Assembly: GCF_002532045.1 (NCBI RefSeq)
Contig: NZ_NWTG01000025.1
Span: 44,731 to 108,730 of the forward strand
Source of the DNA: Bradyrhizobium sp. C9
Lineage (GTDB): Bacteria; Pseudomonadota; Alphaproteobacteria; Rhizobiales; Xanthobacteraceae
Direction: 5' to 3'
Length of the DNA stretch: 64,000 nucleotides
The first letter of the stretch is position 1. Each line of letters opens with the position of its first letter. This document shows positions 1-7,945 of the stretch, one piece after another. The notes below the pieces were generated by a model. It did not search any database and was not told where the DNA came from. It saw nothing but the letters and a program-made list of their open reading frames with translations. The position numbers were made by a program, and so were the translations under genes.

Positions 1-1
1 C

Positions 2-217
2 AAGCGCCTTGGCATCAAGGCGTTCGGTGGCGAGCGCGTGATCCCCGGAAACATCATCGCGCGTCAGCGCGGCACCACCTGGCATCCTGGCCTTAATGTC
101 GGCATGGGCACCGATCATACTCTCTTCGCCAAGGTCGAGGGTCATGTCGAGTTCCGTGCCAAAGCCAATGGCCGCACATTCATCTCGGTTATTCCGATGG
201 CAGAAGCGGCCGAGTAG
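2..217 (+). CDS. rpmA: 50S ribosomal protein L27 (5'-truncated by window edge)
   Basis: The last 71 codons of ribosomal protein L27, a component of the large subunit near the peptidyl-transferase centre. The visible reading frame contains GGERVIPGNIIARQRG followed by GTTWHPGLNVGMGTDHT, the family's most conserved stretch, and ends at TAG 215-217. The N-terminal tail lies outside the window. A strong terminator follows at 278-309, so the transcript (normally rplU-rpmA) ends here. L27 upstream of obgE is usual gene order in proteobacteria; here three other genes separate them. Confidence 0.95.
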   Translation, partial: KRLGIKAFGGERVIPGNIIARQRGTTWHPGLNVGMGTDHTLFAKVEGHVEFRAKANGRTFISVIPMAEAAE

Positions 218-277
218 ACGGTGGACACACATGAGTCCGCCGGGTCCTGTTGAACCGGCGGAGTCGCAAAGGGCTCT

Positions 278-309
278 AAGGGGAGGCGGGATGACCGGCC
301 TCCCCTTTT
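278..309 (+). terminator. Rho-independent terminator of rpmA
   Basis: Ten-base perfect arms (aaggggaggc, 278-287, and gcctcccctt, 298-307) close a short loop and run into a T-rich tail. It sits 60 bases after the L27 stop codon. Confidence 0.8.
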
Positions 310-386
310 CGTTGCGCGCGATCCGGTTCGACCGCGCGTGACGTTCCAAGCGTTGCGTACCGATTGTCGCATCACAGGAGCTCGAC

Positions 387-1007
387 ATGTTGCAGGACAT
401 CCCGACGCCGACCTTGCGCGAGGCAAGAGCATGCGTCCTCGAGACCGAACGGCTGACCTTGCGCAAGCCGACGCTCGCGGACGTAAAAGCCATCGCACGC
501 CTCGCCAATGACCGCCGCATCGCGGAGAACACCCGCCGCCTGCCGCATCCCTATACCCAGGACGACGCCATCGACTTCGTGCGCGCGCTCGGCGCCGGCG
601 GACGCGAAACCGTTTTCCTGATCGAGAACAATCACACGCCGATCGGCATGGTCGGCATTGACTGGCGCAAGCCTGACGGCATCGACTGGCGCGAGGAGAC
701 CGCGGCCGAACTCGGCTACTGGCTCGGCGTCGACCATTGGGGCCAGGGCTTTGGCACCGAGGCCGCGCGCGCGGTGATCGATTATTTCTTCGAGGAATTC
801 GATCTCGACCAGCTGATCGCGGGCGCCCGCGTCGTCAATCCGTCGTCGCGCAACATCCTCGAAAAGTGCGGCTTCCAGTGGAGCGGCGTCGAGCTGCACC
901 GCTTCGAGGCGCTGGGCTCATCGAGCCCGGTCGATGCCTTCCGGCTGTCGCGCGGCGTCTGGGCTTCGCTGAAGAGCTGGAATAGCTCGAAGCGGCGGGA
1001 GAGCTAG
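387..1007 (+). CDS. GNAT family N-acetyltransferase (RimJ/RimL-like)
   Basis: A 206-residue acetyl-CoA-dependent N-acetyltransferase of the RimJ/RimL type. The N-terminal part has the family's 'ETERLTLRKPTLAD' opening. The acetyl-CoA region reads 'AELGYWLGVDHWGQGFGTEAA' split over motifs A, followed by 'NPSSRNILEKCGF', the typical N-x-x-S-x-x-x-L-x-K-x-G-F motif. ATG 387 follows a plausible 'aggagct' ribosome site. It stands alone between the rpmA terminator and a repeat element. The substrate (a ribosomal protein N terminus, an amino acid or a small amine) cannot be told from sequence. Confidence 0.88.
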   Translation: MLQDIPTPTLREARACVLETERLTLRKPTLADVKAIARLANDRRIAENTRRLPHPYTQDDAIDFVRALGAGGRETVFLIENNHTPIGMVGIDWRKPDGIDWREETAAELGYWLGVDHWGQGFGTEAARAVIDYFFEEFDLDQLIAGARVVNPSSRNILEKCGFQWSGVELHRFEALGSSSPVDAFRLSRGVWASLKSWNSSKRRES

Positions 1008-1021
1008 ACTAGTATAACGGT

Positions 1022-1140
1022 GTCGTCCCGGCGAAAGCCGGGACCCATACGCCGCGGCTTCTCAATAAGGCAATCTGGCCGACGCCGCGCTAGAACAACT
1101 ACCAGCTGGGGTAATGGGTCCCGGCCTTCGCCGGGACGAC
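1022..1140. repeat. REPIN-like element, 27-base inverted arms
   Basis: Two arms of 27 bases (1022-1048 and 1114-1140) are inverted copies with one mismatch. Each contains the palindromic core cgtcccggcgaaagccggga. A 65-base spacer lies between them. The same arm sequence recurs at 63949-63975. It fills the spacer between the GNAT gene and the end of the DMT permease gene. Confidence 0.75.
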
Positions 1141-1148
1141 AACGATGG

Positions 1149-2063
1149 TTACGCCGGCGGATTGACCGACGTCTCCGCCCGCCCGAGCTGCTGCTCGCGC
1201 ACGAAGATGTAGAGGCCGGCCGCGATGATGATTGCGGCGCCGATGATGGTGGCCCAGGACGGCACGTCGCCGAACACCACGAAGCCGAAGATCACCGCCC
1301 AGACGATCATCGAATACTGGTACGGCACCACCACGCTGGCCGGCGCGAGTTTCAGCGAGCGGTTCACGCACAGCAGCGCCGCGACCGAGATAATGCCGGC
1401 GGTGAAGAACAGCACGAGGCTGCCGGCCGATGGCGTCACCCAGCCGATCGGCGAGAGCACGAGGCCCAGCATGAAGGTGCCGACGAATTGCGACGTCGCC
1501 AGCACGATATCGGGCGTCGCGCGCAGCGAGCGCGTGATCAGCATCAGCACCGCAAACGACAGGCTGCCGCCAAGCGCGATCATCGCCGGCCAGCTGATGG
1601 TCTGCGCCGATGGCCTGAGCGCGATCAGCACGCCGCAAAAGCCAACCAGGATCGCGGTCCAGCGCCGCCAGCCGATATGCTCGCCGAGCACGAGGCCCGA
1701 CATCGCGGTGACGAAGATCGGTCCGGCCAGATAGTAGGTGATGACGTCGGCGAGCGGCAGATAGACGGTCGCGAGGAAGAACGCCGCGACCTCCAGCGTC
1801 GACAGCGTGACGCGCAGCAATTGCAGCCACGGCCGCTCCAGATGCAGGAAATCCGCGCGCCGCTTCCACACGATCGGCAGCAGCACCAGCAGCGCCGCGC
1901 AGGCGCGCAGCCACAGCAATTGCCCGACCGAATAGGTTGCGACGAGGAATTTGCCCATCGCGTCGCCGAACGAGAACATGAAGATCGACAGCAGCATCAG
2001 GCCAATGCCGGCGAGCCGCGCCGATCGATCGTCGTAGGAGGACAGTTTTGCGAACAGGCTCAT
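1149..2063 (-). CDS. DMT family (EamA) inner-membrane transporter
   Basis: A 304-residue permease of the drug/metabolite transporter superfamily. It shows about ten hydrophobic segments in two EamA-type halves, beginning with 'RLAGIGLMLLSIFMFSFGDA', and the second half contains 'PYQYSMIVWAVIFGF'. Length matches the family (about 300). It probably exports a small metabolite, but the substrate is unknown. It is the only - strand gene in this part. Its stop codon lies 8 bases from a REPIN-like element, and its start region faces a repeat-derived spacer. Confidence 0.88.
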   Translation of the reverse strand: MSLFAKLSSYDDRSARLAGIGLMLLSIFMFSFGDAMGKFLVATYSVGQLLWLRACAALLVLLPIVWKRRADFLHLERPWLQLLRVTLSTLEVAAFFLATVYLPLADVITYYLAGPIFVTAMSGLVLGEHIGWRRWTAILVGFCGVLIALRPSAQTISWPAMIALGGSLSFAVLMLITRSLRATPDIVLATSQFVGTFMLGLVLSPIGWVTPSAGSLVLFFTAGIISVAALLCVNRSLKLAPASVVVPYQYSMIVWAVIFGFVVFGDVPSWATIIGAAIIIAAGLYIFVREQQLGRAETSVNPPA

Positions 2064-2082
2064 GGCGGGCTTCCCGGGTCGT

Positions 2083-2152
2083 CCGGTTTAAGAGCCGTGG
2101 CTGCCCGGGACAAGCCCGGCCATGACGAATTGAACGGGGACGAATTGAACGG
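2083..2152. repeat. REP fragment plus 15-base tandem duplication
   Basis: The spacer between the divergent DMT permease and MaoC genes holds a 'cccgggacaagcccggccatgac' type REP arm (about 2106-2128) followed by the unit gacgaattgaacgg twice, at 2124-2137 and 2139-2152. Confidence 0.5.
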
Positions 2153-2220
2153 ATTGCCGCACCCGCATCGCTGCGATACCGGTAGGTGATCCCGGCAACA
2201 AAAAGAGCAGGAAACGCCGC

Positions 2221-2700
2221 ATGAGCGAATTCGACCCCACCCAGCATCGCATGGTCCCCGCGCAGCGGTGGTTCGAGGATTTCGTGCTCGGCGAGCGCTT
2301 CGTGATTCCGAGCCGGACCCAGACCTCGGCGGTGTTCGCGGCGTTCCAGACCGCCAGCGGCGATACCCATCCGATCCATTACGACGTCGAATATTGCCGC
2401 ACGCGCGGCATGCCGGACCTGCTCGCGCACGGCTTCCAGACCCTGGTGCACACTGCGCCCGGCGCCGGGCTGTTTCCCTATGTCGTGGAGGAGTCGCTGG
2501 TCGGCTTCCTGGAACAGTCGAGCAAGTTCCTGAAGCCGGTCTATGCCGGCGATACCATCTACCCTGCGCTGGAGGTGATCGAGCTCGCCCCGGGCCGGAC
2601 CACGGGTGTCGTGACACTGCGCTCGACCGTGCACAACCAGCGCCGCGAGCTGGTGCTGGAGGGGATGCAGAAATTCCTGGTGCGGCGGCGGCCTGCCTAA
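2221..2700 (+). CDS. MaoC-like (hot-dog fold) dehydratase domain protein
   Basis: A 159-residue single hot-dog protein of the MaoC/(R)-specific enoyl-CoA hydratase type. The hydratase-2 motif is visible as 'FQTASGDTHPIHYDVEYC' (D-x-H-P-x-H-x-D, about residues 40-57), which carries the catalytic Asp and His. It is followed by 'DLLAHGFQTL', the usual second motif. It probably hydrates a CoA-linked unsaturated acyl group in the cytosol; the true substrate is unknown. The neighbours do not indicate a pathway. Confidence 0.85.
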   Translation: MSEFDPTQHRMVPAQRWFEDFVLGERFVIPSRTQTSAVFAAFQTASGDTHPIHYDVEYCRTRGMPDLLAHGFQTLVHTAPGAGLFPYVVEESLVGFLEQSSKFLKPVYAGDTIYPALEVIELAPGRTTGVVTLRSTVHNQRRELVLEGMQKFLVRRRPA

Positions 2701-2791
2701 CGCTCCGGGCCGCAAAAAGGCCCGAAAATTAAGGCTTTTCGCCGAAGTCGGCGCGCTTGCGGGTTGCCGCAGGGACCGGCCTGCCTTAACT

Positions 2792-2892
2792 AGAGCACAC
2801 CGGTCCTGATGACAGAACCGGTGCGCTCTCGATTCTCATTTTGACGCGTTTTCTTCACGCGAACCGGCGACCACTTCGCTCGAAAACGCTAT
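2792..2892. repeat. Two adjacent dispersed palindromic repeats upstream of obgE
   Basis: An imperfect inverted repeat (2792-2829, agagcacaccggtcctg with its inverse) is followed by a second element (2841-2892). Read on the - strand the second starts agcgttttcgagcgaa and ends gaaaacgcgtcaa. Copies of the second family occur at 7894-7943 and 57322-57398. The element ends 11 bases before the obgE start codon. Confidence 0.7.
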
Positions 2893-2903
2893 AGTAACGG
2901 ATC

Positions 2904-3953
2904 ATGAAATTCCTCGATGAAGCCAAGGTCTATATTCGCTCCGGCGACGGCGGCAACGGCTGCGTCGCGTTCCGGCGCGAGAAGTTCATCGAGTTCGGCG
3001 GCCCCTCCGGCGGCAATGGCGGCCGCGGTGGCGACGTCATCATCGAAGCCGTCGACGGCCTGAACACGCTGATCGACTACCGCTACCAGCAGCACTTCAA
3101 GGCGCCGAAAGGCACCAACGGCATGGGCAAGGATCGCCATGGCGCCAACGGCAAATCGATCGTGCTGAAAGTGCCGGTCGGCACCCAGGTGTTCGACGAG
3201 GACCGCGAGACGCTGCTGCACGATTTCACCGAACTCGGCGAGAAATTCGTGCTGGCTGAAGGCGGCAATGGCGGCTTTGGCAACGCGCATTTCAAGTCCT
3301 CCACCAACCGCACGCCGCGCAACGCCAATCCCGGCGCGCCAGGTGAGGAGCGCTGGATCTGGCTGCGGCTGAAGCTGATCGCCGATGCCGGCCTGGTCGG
3401 CCTGCCCAACGCCGGCAAATCGACCTTCCTGTCGGTGGTCAGTGCGGCGCGACCGAAGATCGCCGACTATCCCTTCACCACGCTGCATCCGCAGCTCGGC
3501 GTCGTGAATTACGGCGGCCGCGAATTCGTGCTCGCCGACATTCCCGGGCTGATCGAAGGCGCGCATGAAGGTGCCGGCCTCGGCGACCGCTTCCTCGGCC
3601 ATGTCGAGCGCTGCCGGGTGCTGCTGCATCTGGTCGATGCGACCTGCGAACATGCCGGCAAGGCCTACAAGACGGTGCGCACCGAGCTCGAAGCCTATGA
3701 GGGCCATCTCGCCGACAAGATCGAGATCGTCGCGCTCAACAAGATCGACGCGGTGGAGCCGGACGAGTTGAAGAAGCAGAAGGACCGCCTCAAGCGGGCG
3801 GCGAAGAAGACGCCGCTGCTGATCTCGGGCGTAACCGGCGCAGGCGTGCAGGACGCGCTGCGCGCGCTGGTCGAGGTGATCGGCGAGGCGCCGGTGTCGA
3901 ACAAGGCCAAGGCTCAGTCGGAGCCGTGGGCGACGCCGCTGCCGCAGGGTTGA
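2904..3953 (+). CDS. obgE: GTPase Obg/CgtA
   Basis: A 349-residue Obg GTPase that acts in late 50S subunit assembly and stress/cell-cycle control. The glycine-rich Obg fold occupies about residues 1-159 ('SGDGGNGCVAFRREKF', 'GGNGGRGGDV'). The G domain follows with P-loop GLPNAGKS (about 166-173), the G3 motif 'DIPGLIEGAHEGAG' and NKID (about 279-282). The C-terminal OCT domain seen in some Gram-positives is absent, as is normal for this group. No strong Shine-Dalgarno sequence precedes ATG 2904, and the leader is made of a dispersed repeat. proB follows after a 92-base gap. Confidence 0.97.
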   Translation: MKFLDEAKVYIRSGDGGNGCVAFRREKFIEFGGPSGGNGGRGGDVIIEAVDGLNTLIDYRYQQHFKAPKGTNGMGKDRHGANGKSIVLKVPVGTQVFDEDRETLLHDFTELGEKFVLAEGGNGGFGNAHFKSSTNRTPRNANPGAPGEERWIWLRLKLIADAGLVGLPNAGKSTFLSVVSAARPKIADYPFTTLHPQLGVVNYGGREFVLADIPGLIEGAHEGAGLGDRFLGHVERCRVLLHLVDATCEHAGKAYKTVRTELEAYEGHLADKIEIVALNKIDAVEPDELKKQKDRLKRAAKKTPLLISGVTGAGVQDALRALVEVIGEAPVSNKAKAQSEPWATPLPQG

Positions 3954-4045
3954 ACGGCAAGTCCGAACAACGCCTGCGCCTCACAAGCACTTCCTAAGCC
4001 ACATCGTGGCGCCTCTTGCTTCCACCTTCCTGCCAGACCGAACCC

Positions 4046-5188
4046 ATGAAACGCCCCGCGCTCAAGAACTTTCGCCGCATCGTCGTCAAGGTCGGCTCGT
4101 CGCTATTGGTCGATTCGCAGGCCGGCGAGGTCCGCGCGTCCTGGCTCGCCGCGCTGGTCGACGACATCGCAAAGCTCCACAAGCGCGGCTGCGAGGTCAT
4201 GGTGGTGTCGTCGGGCTCGATCGCGCTCGGCCGCAGCCGCCTGAAGCTGCCGCGCGGCCCGCTGAAGCTCGAGGAGAGCCAGGCTGCCGCCGCGGTCGGC
4301 CAGATCGCGCTGGCGCGAACCTGGTCGGAAGTGCTCGGCCATCACGGCATCGGCGCCGGGCAGATCCTGGTGACGTTGCAGGACACCGAGGAGCGCCGCC
4401 GCTATCTCAATGCGCGCTCGACCATCGCCAAGCTGCTGGAATGGGGCGCAGTGCCCGTGATCAATGAGAACGACACGGTCGCGACCACCGAGATCCGCTA
4501 CGGCGACAATGATCGCCTCGCCGCCCGCGTCGCCACCATGGCGAGCGCGGATCTGCTGATCCTGCTGTCCGATATCGACGGCCTCTACACTGCGCCGCCC
4601 GCGGTCGATCCCGATGCGAAGCTGATCCCGGTGGTCGAGAGTATCACCTCGGAGATCGAAGGGATGGCGGGCTCGGCCGGCTCCGAACTGTCGCGCGGCG
4701 GCATGACCACCAAGATCGAGGCCGCGAAGATCGCGACCACCGCCGGCACCCACATGCTGATCGCCTCCGGCAAGATCGAGCATCCGTTGCAGGCGATCGC
4801 CGACGGTGGCCGCTGCACCTGGTTCCTGACCCCGGCCAATCCCGTCACCGCGCGCAAGCGCTGGATCGCGGGCTCGCTGGAGCCGAAGGGCACGCTGACC
4901 ATCGATGCCGGTGCGGTGGCGGCGCTGCGCGCCGGCAAGAGCCTGCTGCCGGCCGGCGTGATCCGGGTCGACGGCCAGTTCGCCCGCGGCGACGCCGTGG
5001 TGGTGCGCGGTCCCGACACCCATGAGATCGGCCGGGGCCTCGTCGCCTACGACGCCGAGAACGCCGAGAAGATCAAGGGCCGCTCCTCGCCGGACGTGAT
5101 GGTCATTCTGGGCATCAGCGGCCGCTCCGAGATGATCCACCGCGACGACCTCGTGATCGGCCCGGCCGGGGCGATCCCGGCCAAATAG
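4046..5188 (+). CDS. proB: Glutamate 5-kinase
   Basis: Phosphorylates L-glutamate to gamma-glutamyl phosphate, the first step of proline synthesis. The amino-acid kinase domain begins 'RRIVVKVGSSLLVD' and includes 'VSSGSIALGR', 'INENDTVAT' and 'FGDNDRLAA'-like 'YGDNDRLAARVA'. A PUA domain occupies the last 100 or so residues ('GTLTIDAGAVAALR', 'LLPAGVIRV'). ATG 4046 gives 380 residues, the family length. An in-frame ATG 30 bases upstream would add a ten-residue non-conserved tail. The gene lies between obgE and proA and is probably expressed with them; feedback inhibition by proline is known for the family. Confidence 0.96.
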   Translation: MKRPALKNFRRIVVKVGSSLLVDSQAGEVRASWLAALVDDIAKLHKRGCEVMVVSSGSIALGRSRLKLPRGPLKLEESQAAAAVGQIALARTWSEVLGHHGIGAGQILVTLQDTEERRRYLNARSTIAKLLEWGAVPVINENDTVATTEIRYGDNDRLAARVATMASADLLILLSDIDGLYTAPPAVDPDAKLIPVVESITSEIEGMAGSAGSELSRGGMTTKIEAAKIATTAGTHMLIASGKIEHPLQAIADGGRCTWFLTPANPVTARKRWIAGSLEPKGTLTIDAGAVAALRAGKSLLPAGVIRVDGQFARGDAVVVRGPDTHEIGRGLVAYDAENAEKIKGRSSPDVMVILGISGRSEMIHRDDLVIGPAGAIPAK

Positions 5189-5299
5189 GCCATTGGCCGA
5201 GCGGGGCGGCCCGCCGCCCACCTGCCATGCCGGTTCCGCGCCTCGCCACCCCTCAATTGCCATGCTAGAACATGGCCTTAATCGAAAGCCGGGACTTCC

Positions 5300-6592
5300 A
5301 TGAGCGCCCCCCTGAAGGCGATCGACGGCAACGCCGATCTCGTCGCCCTGATGACCGACCTCGCCGCCAAGGCGCGCGCCGCCGCGCGGGTGCTGGCGCT
5401 GGCGCCGCCGGAGCAGAAGAACCGGGCGCTCGCCGCGATCGAGCGCGCGATCCGCGCCAACGCGCCGGCCATTCTCGCCGCCAATGCCGAGGACGTCGCC
5501 GAGGCGCGCGCGGGCGGCATGACCGCAGCCTTCGTCGACCGCCTGACGCTGACGCCGGCGCGCGTCGACGGCATGGCCGATGGCGTAGCTACGGTGCGCG
5601 AAATTGTTGATCCGGTCGGCGCCGTCACCGAGAGCTGGCAGCGGCCGAACGGCATGACCATCGAGCGCGTCCGCGTGCCGCTCGGCGTGATCGGCGTGAT
5701 CTTCGAAAGCCGCCCCAACGTCGCCGCCGATGCCGGCGTGCTTTGCCTGAAATCCGGCAACGCCGTGATCCTGCGCGGCGGCTCCGACAGCTTCCGCTCC
5801 TGCCGCGCGATCCATGATTGCCTGGTGCAGGGCCTGCGTGAGGCCGGTCTGCCCGAGGCCGCGATCACCCTGGTGCCCACCCGCGACCGCACGGCGGTCG
5901 GCCTGATGCTGACGGGATTGAACGGCGGCATCGACGTGATCGTGCCGCGCGGCGGCAAGAGCCTGGTCGCACGCGTCGAGGCGGAAGCCCGCGTTCCGGT
6001 GTTCGCGCATCTGGAGGGCGTCAACCACATCTATGTCGATGCCAGCGCCAGACTCGATATGGCCAAGGCGGTGGTGCTGAACGCCAAGATGCGCCGTCCC
6101 GGCGTCTGCGGCGCCGTCGAAACCCTGCTGATCGACCGCAACGCTGCCGCGACGAAACTGAAACCGCTGGTCGAGCTGTTGATCGAGGCCGGCTGCGAGG
6201 TGCGCGGCGACGACATCGTGCAGGGCGCCGATGCCAGGGTGAAGCCCGCGTCCGACGAGGACTGGAACACCGAATATGAGGACGCGATCATCTCGGCGAA
6301 GATCGTCAACAGCCTCGATGATGCGATCGCGCATATTCAAAATCACGGCTCGCATCACACCGATGCGATCGTGACGGAGGACGCCGCTGCCGCGCAGAAA
6401 TTCCTCAACGAGGTCGACTCGGCGATCGTGCTGCACAACGCCTCGACCCAGTTCGCCGATGGCGGCGAGTTCGGCTTCGGCGCCGAGATCGGAATTGCCA
6501 CCGGCAAATTCCACGCCCGCGGCCCGGTCGGCGCCGAGCAGCTGACGAGCTTCAAGTACCGCGTCCACGGCACCGGGCAGACACGGCCGTGA
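5300..6592 (+). CDS. proA: Gamma-glutamyl phosphate reductase
   Basis: NADPH-dependent reduction of gamma-glutamyl phosphate to glutamate semialdehyde, the second step of proline synthesis. The 430-residue aldehyde-dehydrogenase-fold protein has the catalytic cysteine in 'RRPGVCGAVETLL' (about residue 270). It also has 'PLGVIGVIFESRPNV', 'GNAVILRGGSDS' and the terminal 'VGAEQLTSFKY' family signature. It follows proB after 111 bases and is 3 bases from the earliest possible nadD start, so proB-proA-nadD probably form one transcript. Confidence 0.97.
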   Translation: MSAPLKAIDGNADLVALMTDLAAKARAAARVLALAPPEQKNRALAAIERAIRANAPAILAANAEDVAEARAGGMTAAFVDRLTLTPARVDGMADGVATVREIVDPVGAVTESWQRPNGMTIERVRVPLGVIGVIFESRPNVAADAGVLCLKSGNAVILRGGSDSFRSCRAIHDCLVQGLREAGLPEAAITLVPTRDRTAVGLMLTGLNGGIDVIVPRGGKSLVARVEAEARVPVFAHLEGVNHIYVDASARLDMAKAVVLNAKMRRPGVCGAVETLLIDRNAAATKLKPLVELLIEAGCEVRGDDIVQGADARVKPASDEDWNTEYEDAIISAKIVNSLDDAIAHIQNHGSHHTDAIVTEDAAAAQKFLNEVDSAIVLHNASTQFADGGEFGFGAEIGIATGKFHARGPVGAEQLTSFKYRVHGTGQTRP

Positions 6593-6619
6593 TTATTGTC
6601 GCACGCGCACGGTAGACCA

Positions 6620-7261
6620 TTGCAACAAGCTTCCACCGTGCCGTCATCCGCAGCCCAGGCGCTTCCGTTCTACACCAACGGCATGCGCATCGGGCTGCTC
6701 GGCGGCTCGTTCAATCCGCCGCACGCCGCGCATCGCGCCATCAGCCAGTTCGCGCTCAAGCGCCTGCAGCTCGACCGCGTGTGGTGGCTGCTGACGCCGG
6801 GCAATCCGCTGAAGAACCATGACGGCCTGCATGCGCTCAACGAGCGTGCCGCGGCCGCGCGCCGGGTGGCCGACGATCCGCGCATCGACATCTCTTGTCT
6901 CGAAGCTGTCATCGGTGTCCGGTACACTGTGGACACGATCATCCACTTGCGCCGCCGTGTTTCCGGCGTGCACTTCGTCTGGATCATGGGCGCTGACAAT
7001 CTCGCGCAATTTCATCGCTGGAAAGATTGGCGGCGCATCGCGTCCGATGTGCCGATTGCCGTGATCGACCGTCCGCCCCAGAGTTTCCGCGCCCTTGCCG
7101 CACCGGCGGCGCAGGCGCTCATGCGCTATCGGCTGCCCGAAAATCAGGCGACACGGCTGGCCGACCAGCGGGCGCCGGCCTGGGTGTTCCTGACAGGAAT
7201 GAAATCCAATCTGTCTTCGACCGGACTGCGGAACCCGGACGGGAGCTGGAGAACGGCGTGA
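6620..7261 (+). CDS. nadD: Nicotinate-nucleotide adenylyltransferase
   Basis: Adenylates nicotinate mononucleotide to deamido-NAD. The nucleotidyltransferase signature 'GLLGGSFNPPHAAHRA' carries the H-x-x-H of the family, and 'KSNLSSTGLR' is the C-terminal I-S/T-S-T-x-x-R motif in divergent form. The start is unsure: TTG 6596, TTG 6620, GTG 6638 and ATG 6683 are all in frame. ATG 6683 begins exactly at the conserved MRIGLLGG, but related Bradyrhizobium proteins are thought to carry a short extra N-terminal segment, so TTG 6620 is a compromise. Confidence 0.9.
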   Translation: MQQASTVPSSAAQALPFYTNGMRIGLLGGSFNPPHAAHRAISQFALKRLQLDRVWWLLTPGNPLKNHDGLHALNERAAAARRVADDPRIDISCLEAVIGVRYTVDTIIHLRRRVSGVHFVWIMGADNLAQFHRWKDWRRIASDVPIAVIDRPPQSFRALAAPAAQALMRYRLPENQATRLADQRAPAWVFLTGMKSNLSSTGLRNPDGSWRTA

Positions 7262-7366
7262 GGTGCAAAAGGGTTACTGGAATATTGAAACCATTAACCC
7301 CACATGCGTAGAATGGTGCGTGGGGTCGAGGATTCGGCACCCGCGATACAGTGAAAGGAATGGTCC

Positions 7367-7816
7367 CTGGCCACATCTGTATTGTCAAAGTCTGTTTTAC
7401 CCAAGGTTCCAAAGACTGCGCGTAAAACATCGACGAAAACCGCGGCCTTGCAGGCGCAACCGGACGCCGACAAACCGGATGCCAACAAGACGCTGAGCCT
7501 GATCCTCTCCCGCCTCGACGACATGAAAGCGGAAGAGACGGTCACCATCGACCTTCGCGGCAAATCCGCATATTCCGACTACATGATCGTCACCACCGGC
7601 CGGGTTAACCGGCACGTTGGCGCGATCGCGGAAAATGTGACGAAGAGCCTCAAGGAAAACGGAGTCAAGAACATCCACGTCGAGGGCATGCCCAATTGCG
7701 ACTGGGTGCTGATCGATTCCGGCGAGGTGATCGTGCACGTGTTCAGGCCTGAGGTGCGTGAGTTCTACAACCTCGAGCGGTTGTGGACTCAGAACCCGGC
7801 GGTCGCGGCGGTCTAA
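7367..7816 (+). CDS. rsfS: Ribosome silencing factor RsfS (YbeB/Iojap)
   Basis: Binds ribosomal protein L14 and blocks subunit joining under starvation. The conserved Iojap domain occupies the last 110 or so residues, with 'DYMIVTTGRVNRHVGAIAE', 'EGMPNCDWVLIDSGEVIVHVF' and 'REFYNLERLW' each recognisable. The start is odd: no ATG/GTG exists in frame. TTG 7382 has no clear ribosome site, whereas CTG 7367 lies 6 bases after 'gaaaggaa', so CTG is preferred here. A leader hairpin (accccac 7297-7303 with gtggggt 7320-7326) lies in the 105-base gap after nadD. Confidence 0.9.
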   Translation: MATSVLSKSVLPKVPKTARKTSTKTAALQAQPDADKPDANKTLSLILSRLDDMKAEETVTIDLRGKSAYSDYMIVTTGRVNRHVGAIAENVTKSLKENGVKNIHVEGMPNCDWVLIDSGEVIVHVFRPEVREFYNLERLWTQNPAVAAV

Positions 7817-7893
7817 GGCGTATCGAAGCCGATGCGAATCGGCTGCAGCGCAGCTAGTCTGGGTGCGCGCCTGGAGGCGCGCGAGTTATAGAC

Positions 7894-7943
7894 TTGACGC
7901 GTTTTCTACGGCAAACCGGATTCCACTTTGCCGGAAAACGCGT
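7894..7943. repeat. Dispersed 'gcgttttc' palindromic repeat abutting rlmH
   Basis: Begins ttgacgcgttttctacgg and ends ccggaaaacgcgtata. It is the same family and orientation as the element at 2841-2892. Its end reaches within 2 bases of the rlmH ATG. Confidence 0.7.
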
Positions 7944-7945
7944 AT

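Noticed and set aside
1099..2715. A 538-codon frame across the DMT permease and MaoC region
   Set aside because: It overlaps two real genes in other frames and crosses repeat sequence; no domain is visible.
4103..6568. An 821-codon open frame antisense to proB and proA
   Set aside because: It mirrors two certain genes on the + strand, has low-complexity Asp/Gly/Ala/Arg/His composition typical of antisense frames in GC-rich DNA, and no family features.
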